A stretch of 64,000 bases of DNA, taken from assembly GCA_027559495.1 (NCBI GenBank), contig JAMXSV010000003.1, forward strand, positions 1 through 64,000. Direction: 5' to 3'. The position numbers and the translations under genes are program-made. Below the pieces are notes generated by a model. That model saw nothing but the letters and a program-made list of their open reading frames with translations. It ran no database searches and had not been told where the DNA came from. This document shows positions 57,628-64,000 of the stretch, in pieces. Numbering within the stretch: the stretch's first letter is position 1; every line of letters starts with the position of its first letter. Origin of the DNA: Aurifilum marmelostoma (lineage: Eukaryota; Ascomycota; Sordariomycetes; Diaporthales; Cryphonectriaceae).

Positions 57628-59354
57628 CAACGTCTTTGCATGGCAGCTCCATTTCGAAGAACGCATCCTATCTGGCTGGTGGCATCGACCACTAAGATAT
57701 AGGCGCCCATGATCCGTCCATCAGTCTCGGTCGCGACCAGTACTCTCTTGGGGTGATTCCGGAATGTCTGGGCGCCATTTTACTAGTAGAGGACAGGTAT
57801 AAATCTGTCGGTCGGCTTACCCTCTTCGAATAGAGGAACAAGATGTCAAAATAGTGTTGATCATCGTGTTTATTCAGTAACCAGAAGAGAGAGAGAGCAG
57901 GGCTTAATAGCCCAGATTTCTATAGCCTGCCTGCTGCTGCATAGACCTCTAATAACTTATACCTGCTGATTCCACAAAATCAATATTATACACGCACGAT
58001 GGCATTGTCTTGAATCCAGCATGTCTGGGATGATCATTGTTGCTGTGCGCAGTATTCTTGAATATATAAGATAGAAGAAGTATGATGTAGTCCTAGTGGT
58101 GGGTCCTTCTGTGTCTGTGTAAAATGAGGTCTACATGGGGGGTATCTTTGCCACGACGGAGGTGCATGTATCTGCTCTGAATGATTAGCACAATGTGTTC
58201 CAGAGACATTATATCTGATATTCATCTGTTAGGCTATACTTTTTCGTAATTCTTCGCCTGTAGTTTATAACTATGTACCATTCCTGTGCAGTCTAAGCCA
58301 GCTTGCTGTACTACGGGTAATATTAGGTGTAAAGTTGGGCAGTAGACATACACACTTCTGATTAGATTGCTTCACAATCACAATACATCAGTGGTCGAGG
58401 ACCCAGGTCTCGAATATCCAGGAGCAATTACAGCCATATTATAAGCCACCTTCAGACTTATGTTCACTTGATAGCCATCAAGCCACAATTCTGCGTATTG
58501 CGTCCTGCAAGTCTAGAAGGCTCACTCAAGCCCTATATCCTTTTTAGGTAGCCCAGCACCCTCTCCCATTTCAACATTACTAATAAGACAATATTCCATA
58601 TCTTAAACCCTCCTAATCTTCGAATCTTCGAAATGGTTTTTGAGGATTTCTAATATTGAAAATTTGAACTCCTATTACAAGGTGGCGGACGTCTTTTGAA
58701 CGAAAAGCCACAGAGCCGTCAAGGCTATTAGACTAAAGTCTCTAGAAGACATTAAGAGCGGCATCGCTAAGACAAACACAAATGGTACTGCATTTAACCT
58801 GCTCCGGATGTACAACTCGTTTACCCTTTGTTGAACTAAGTGCTCAAATAGTTACACAGTTGTGAAGTAGACGAGGATTGTGCGTAGCACAAAGTATTTA
58901 GCGCTGGTGTTCTTAATAGCATTTCGGAAGTTCCTTCATTACTGCAATTCTTCGACTTTGAATCTTCGTGCTTAGGCCGGCTTATGCAAAGACATGTCTG
59001 ACATACATAATAGTATAAAGAAAGACCTATTTCTGATATATGATTGGTTGTCATGTCGTAATCTGAACCAAGGCTTATGATAACAATCCATAGTGATAAT
59101 ACTTAGCTGATGGCTGCAGAGATCTCAGCCATTGCCTTTGTTTCTAATAAGAAATACATATTTGGCATAATTACTAGCGCTAAAGTTGCCACTGGACAGA
59201 TCAGTAAGCGAACACAATAGACAAATGAGCATATATTCCAAGTCATAAGCCTAATTTGCAAGTGCCTTTTTCTCTCGGCACAATTTTTGAGGAGTAAATT
59301 TCATTGCCGACTATTTGTATCTGTGATATGATTATTACAGACTGCTAGTTTAAC
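57628..59354. other. Intergenic, AT-rich, no gene
   Basis: A minus-strand open stretch at about 57,630-57,790 (VLVATETDGRIMGAYILVV) looks slightly like an acetyltransferase strand pair but has no start or further motif. The rest is AT-rich without a recognisable feature. Confidence 0.45.
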
Positions 59355-60579
59355 TTAAATTGCGGCTGATTGACTTGATGCTTTGCTGGCATGATCTGAT
59401 GTTGCCTGGGACCTGAAGCTGACATCTCTGAGTTCGACCTGGCTTGAATCGGCTTCTCGGAAGTGCCCTGCGTACTCATTTTTGTACAGAACTCCCCTGC
59501 CGTCGGCTGTGACCGTGCTGGACTCGCCCACCGCCCGACTGGTGCTGCGAATCCTGGATTTGGTTTGGCTTCTGCTGCCGTTGCCACTGTAGTTGTAGTA
59601 TGCACCTCCGGACCTAGTGGAGCCGAAGACAGGGAAGACGCGGACAAGTAGAAGACGCATTGTTGGCATACAAGCGCAGATGATGCCAACGTTGATCTCG
59701 ACGCTCGACCAGATTGAGACATCATAGTTGTCCCAGGTCGGGTTGTCCGACTTGGCGAACGTGACGAGAGAGCTCAAACGGATAATGCTCACGACCGTAA
59801 CGCTGTGTTGGGGCCATTAGCACGGAACAAGCACCTCATGGGCCAACTGAAAGCGAGGCCAGAAAACCCAAACAGACTCACAAGGCTCCAGTTGCGAACA
59901 TGATGCCGACGCTGATTTTCTTCTTCCAATTCAGATGGAGACTCTTTACCTGCCAGATCGGGATTGCTAGCATCCACAGATCCAAGGCTATGCTGATGAT
60001 CGCATTGGCCCAACTTATCGCATTAATGTTGATACAGGTACCAGTATGCTCGCCGTCCCATTTTGTCCAAAAGTAGCTGATCGGATGGCACTGGAAGATG
60101 GCGATGAAGGTAAAGATGATCCCAAAAAGGGCGTTAAAGGCCGCAGTCCCCAAAAGCAAGTGACGAACCTTCCTTTCGGGAAAGATGCGAAGATAGAAGA
60201 ATAGCAGGGATAATTTGAGCAGCATGACCTGCGCAAAGTACAGCACGGCCATGATGTGAAAAAATCTTCCAAAGTTGGTGATTTTTGTCGCCGATAGTGT
60301 CCAGACATCCTGACCCAGACCATTTGGCACTGTGCCATAACTGACTATCACCGAGCTGGGCACCCCACTGAGTATGGTGAGGAGGACGAACCAGTCATCC
60401 AGGGTCAGATCAACCGATGCGACAAAAAGCTTGAAGCCCAGGCGCACGAGGATGAGGAAGCCTGATATGACACCCAGCGTGATAGAGGTGATGTTGTAGG
60501 TTTGAGATCTGTTTCGTATTGGCACACCACAGGCTGTATTCGTCGCATTCTTGGTGACTACATTCGGATATTTAGTCAA
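59355..60579 (-). CDS. Rhodopsin-domain integral membrane protein (Pth11-related)
   Basis: Two exons (59,882-60,579 and 59,355-59,802) encode 381 residues. The 79-bp intron (GTGAGT...CAACACAG) joins FATGAF to VTVVSIIRL. About seven hydrophobic helices occur near residues 28-52, 62-82, 108-133, 138-160, 188-208, 222-246 and 268-290. Family blocks include LTLDDWFVLL, LFFYLRIFPERK, FQCHPISYFW and NPTWDNYDVSIWSSVEINVGIICACMP. This is the fungal rhodopsin/SAT5-like domain family, related to Pth11 GPCR-like proteins. It lacks the extracellular CFEM domain found in Pth11 itself. A Ser/Thr/Arg-rich cytosolic tail (about 305-381) could be phosphorylated. A receptor role is a family-level inference. 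Confidence 0.9.
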
Positions 60580-62676
60580 CTAGAGGTCATGACACTGACG
60601 AGAGCGACTTCGGGCACCCTACCGAGTGCTTCTTTGACCGTGCAGTTCTGTGTGACGCAGACTGTAACGTCTGCCTGTAGAGGAGCATTCATGCAAACGC
60701 ATGTTTGGTTGGTAATAGGGCATGGAGACTGTTCAATCGCCGACACAAGGCACAAAACCTGGTAGAATGTCGCTTTAGCTATGCCCTAGGCAGATCTCGT
60801 GGGGTGGGTTTTCTGGACCAGAACCTACTGCACATTCGGGCAATAAGGCCAACGCTGACGATGCTGAGCTTTGAGCAATTGTGCTCGGAAGCAGTGCAGC
60901 TGCAAATGTTAATGTCGCAAAGCACATTGAAGTCCTCATCGTGAAGAGCCTCTGACGTTTAATAGCAACGCTTGCTCTTTCCGTCTGGCCAGCGAACCGC
61001 TGAAGCGTTGCCGTGTGTGAGGGCCAGTGCGGCCCGAACGGTGAGGACTTGGCAGGTAACGATTTATCTTACAGGTAGTTGCTTAGAAAGTCTCGCTTCT
61101 ACGAAACTGTCACCGTAGGTGACGAAGAAGAGTGGGCTAAGCGCCACTTTTTGTATCATCAAACGTGTGGCTGTTCATGAATCACAGTACGGTCCCGAAC
61201 AGATATGCTCCTAATATTTACACCAACCTCGTTTCATCTTTAGCAGAGTTGGGACTGTAGCCCTAATGCAAGGCGACCTCCTGCAGCCGCTATACTTGTA
61301 TTTCATGTAGCAAAGCTCCCAGTCTCCGCACCCGTTATTCCGTCCCTGATGAGGCACTCGTGCGCCCGTGCATTGTGGCACGGACACCCTAGTCTAACAG
61401 ACCAGCTAGGGACGCTCGCACCCAGATAGTTCCGACGCGGATGCAATATTAGCGACGCGGCCGTAGTAGACTAGAACGCCCAGGAGTTCCAAGAGCCAGC
61501 TATCTTTGCTTGGTGCGTTTCTCCGTGGACCCCGGAGCCGAGGTCTAGAAGACTTTAGAAAGAGGTAAGGAAAGGGAGGGGGGGGGGGGGGACAAATGCT
61601 GAAGTCGTACTCAAGCCAAGGTCTTTGTCCGGATCAATAAAGCGATAGAATCGGCCGTGTTGCCTTCCTCAGATAGTCGAGGCAGTATTTCCACGGTATC
61701 TGTTTTCATTGGGTAGTAGTGTACTAGAACTCACATGACTTAAGTATGCATACTAGGATCGATATTGTCCGACGCGGACCAGTAAGGCTCCCTATTCTGC
61801 AAATTTTAAACGAGCTCCGCGAGCGCCGGTTCTGTTCCTGATCGAGCGGTACACTAGAGCTAATAGTGGGTGGGCGTGCAATTCAGGGGTTCCCATCTCT
61901 AATCTTGTCTTAAAAATCATGCACCAGGTTCCCCCGATCAACCGTCCATCAGGGGTGGGGAGTACCATGTTTCCGCTCCGTACTATCGCCTCTAGCGGAG
62001 GAGGGGTAGAGCCGTGCACGAGAAGTTTATTTTCAACTTTGTTGTCGACCTTCCGCGCCTGGACACGCCTGGACACAGCTCAGGGCTCATTCTCTGGTAC
62101 AGTAAGCCCGTAGTGTCTCAGATCCAATTCGATGCAACAATTGGCGTTTGTGCTGCGCGACGAACGGTGAACACTTGACTCCTTTGGGCTTAAGGATAAA
62201 GACAGTCGCTCGAGGACTTGATATCATGAGGACATTCCTAAGAGGTCACAGCGCAAGACCGCCACTACCGTCAACGTGGCAAATTGCACATGTCCAGTAC
62301 GGTATGAGGGTGCGGAGATTTCCAACACAGGCCGAGAATGGTCGATGAACGTAGTCACGGCTGTGCAAGCATAATTTTTCGCCCTGAACGAGATTACTAA
62401 CAAAATACTGGAGGCTAAAAAAGGCGAAGTAACTATGATATCGCGACGGACGACGAGCCGAGACGAGAAATTTATTTCCGATAGTGATAGACAACCTCCG
62501 TTCTGGCCCCTCTTCTCTCCCTATAGCTCGGCGCATGTATGCTGATATTATGCTCAAGCATGGCGCGCAAGAATGAGAATATATTCAAATAGCAGCCTGT
62601 AGATGGCATTTCTTTCAAGCAGAGTCTCCTCGTGGCGCCCAGGCATATTCACTAGGATTTTTTTTCGGAAGCAGTC
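60580..62676. other. Intergenic with 14-G run, no gene
   Basis: About 2.1 kb separates the divergent rhodopsin-domain and FAD-oxidase genes. A run of 14 G lies at 61,578-61,591. Several 60-100 codon ORFs exist on both strands, with no motif and much mutual overlap, so I take them as accidental. Confidence 0.55.
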
Positions 62677-64000
62677 ATGAAGCTCTTATCGGTTGTCGCT
62701 ATCTTGGCATTCGGGCTACAGTCCATCGTGTCGGCGGCAGTATTAGCACAGTGCCGATGCTTGCCTGGTGACACTTGCTGGCCGTCTGTTTCTACCTGGA
62801 CTGCGTTCAATGCGTCTCTGGGTGGAGCACTCATTGCAACAATCCCCATTGGCTCGCCTTGCCATGATCCCAACTACGATGAGGCCGCATGTGAGGAACT
62901 GCAGACGTCTTGGACTCTTCCCGAGACCCAGTGAGTAGCGAGACCCATCTTGGCCCAGCTGCAAGCCCGAGAAGAAGTCGTTGACAGTGATGAAACTGCA
63001 GTTTCCCGTCAACTTCGTCAGTTATGCAGGCGTACTTTGCAAACCAGAGCTGTGATCCTTTTACTCCTCAATCTCGGCCCTGTGTTCTGGGCAATTACGT
63101 CTCATATGCGGTCAATGTGTCCTCTGAAGCTCAGGTCACCGAAGCCTTGGCCTTTGCTCAGGCCAACAATATCCGGGTCATTGTCCGTAACACCGGCCAT
63201 GAGTAAGTTTATAGAAAAGCTTTGTTCTTCTCGCGAGTCAGAACTAACAGGACTACTTAGTTTCCTTGGACGATCTACCGGTGCCGGTGCTCTAGCCATC
63301 TGGACCCACAACCTGAAAACTATCAGCTTCACGAACTGGACTGATGAGTACTACACCGGCCCTGCTGTTAAGGTGGGAGCTGGTGTGCTTGGCTACGAAA
63401 TCCTGGAGGCTGCTCATGCGCAAAACCAAGTGGTTGTCACTGGCGAATGCCCTACCGTCGGGTTAGCCGGAGGCTACACGCAGGGCGGCGGGCATTCTGC
63501 TCTTAGCACCACATTTGGACTTGGGGCCGACCAGACACTCGAGTTTGACGTGGTCACTGCTACAGGAGAGATTGTCACAGCCTCACGCACCAACAACAGT
63601 GACCTCTACTGGGCGCTGAGCGGCGGTGGTCCCGGCACTTATGGAGTTGTGGTATCTATGACCGTTCGCACACACCCGGAAGCGACTGTCGGTGGCGCCA
63701 GCCTCCAGATGGCTGCGGCCTACACGACTCAAGACAACTTCAACGAAGCCGTGTCCGCCTTCCACGCCCTCCTGCCAAACATGACAGACCAGGGTGCAAT
63801 GATTGTCTACTACGTCAGCGATGCCGTGTTCGCCATCAACCCCATTACCGTCTACAACTCTACGGCAGACTATATCGAGAACACCGTCTTGGCCCCGTTC
63901 ACTGCCAAGCTCGCCGAGCTGGGCATCCCAGCATCTGTCGGTTACACAGAGCTGTCCTATCGTGACCACTATAACACATACATGGGACCACTCCCATATG
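62677..64000 (+). CDS. Secreted BBE-type FAD-linked oxidase, 3' end missing
   Basis: Exons 62,677-62,930, 63,002-63,202 and 63,261 to the window edge encode the first 398 or so residues. Introns of 71 bp (GTGAGT...CTGCAG) and 58 bp (GTAAGT...CTTAG) restore ETHFPSTSS and RNTGHDFLGRSTGAGAL. Signal peptide is about 1-20. The FAD-binding (PCMH) fold is clear. His151 in RNTGHD and Cys215 in GECPTVG are the two residues that carry FAD bicovalently in this family, followed by GGYTQGGGHSALS and GGGPGTYGVV. The C-terminal BBE domain lies beyond the window. Members oxidise carbohydrates, alkaloids or aromatic intermediates with O2. The substrate is undetermined. Confidence 0.92.

Noticed and set aside
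57630..57790. Minus-strand open stretch resembling part of an acetyltransferase (VLVATETDGRIMGAY)
   Set aside because: No start, no acetyl-CoA binding motif and no continuation. Too short to call.
60580..62557. Several 60-107 residue ORFs between the rhodopsin-domain gene and the FAD oxidase
   Set aside because: They overlap on both strands, have no signal peptide, domain or splice-supported extension.

Overview
The window comes from a filamentous ascomycete (Pezizomycotina). Its intact genes have short spliceosomal introns (58-79 bp, GT...AG). They encode typical secreted or membrane families: a tannase/feruloyl esterase, an asco-laccase-type multicopper oxidase, CFEM proteins, a fungal rhodopsin-domain membrane protein and a BBE-type flavin oxidase. 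The class within Pezizomycotina cannot be read from this sequence.

It has two parts. Positions 1 to about 44,480 are a TA-rich, gene-empty block of decayed repeats with the signature of repeat-induced point mutation (RIP). Former CAG/CAA codons appear as TAG/TAA in frames that are otherwise open, TpA is in large excess, and duplicated copies differ mainly by C:G to T:A changes. Inside it I could still recognise a Tc1-type DD34E transposase (about 3.24-3.91 kb), a protein kinase (7.6-8.7 kb), an ORF with an exact 62-codon tandem repeat (11.5-12.4 kb), a very long unrecognised ORF (13.6-19.1 kb), an SNF2-family helicase (28.9-31.96 kb), a complete Ty1/copia-type element with 209-bp LTRs and a 5-bp target duplication (32.05-35.18 kb), a probable LINE RNase H remnant (39.1-39.4 kb), several minisatellites, and a 2.3-kb block of still more extreme AT content (41.2-43.6 kb).

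The part from 44.49 kb to the end has normal composition and carries seven genes. A tannase-family esterase (minus) and a laccase-like multicopper oxidase (plus) are divergent across a 548-bp intergenic region. Then come a solo LTR, a GPI-type CFEM protein (minus), a membrane protein with two CFEM domains (minus), a 681-residue secreted protein of unknown function with a His/Asp/Glu-rich insertion (plus), a GMC-oxidoreductase relic (plus), a seven-helix rhodopsin-like membrane protein (minus), and a BBE-type FAD oxidase (plus) that runs off the window edge.

Functionally the right half looks like a secreted oxidative and hydrolytic set. The esterase would release phenolic acids, the multicopper oxidase would oxidise phenols, and the flavin oxidase would act on sugars or phenolics. 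Two CFEM proteins (possible haem/iron handling) and one candidate receptor sit at the surface. Co-regulation is inferred only from position. The abrupt change from RIP-decayed sequence to intact genes at about 44.48 kb suggests an AT-rich accessory compartment next to a gene island.
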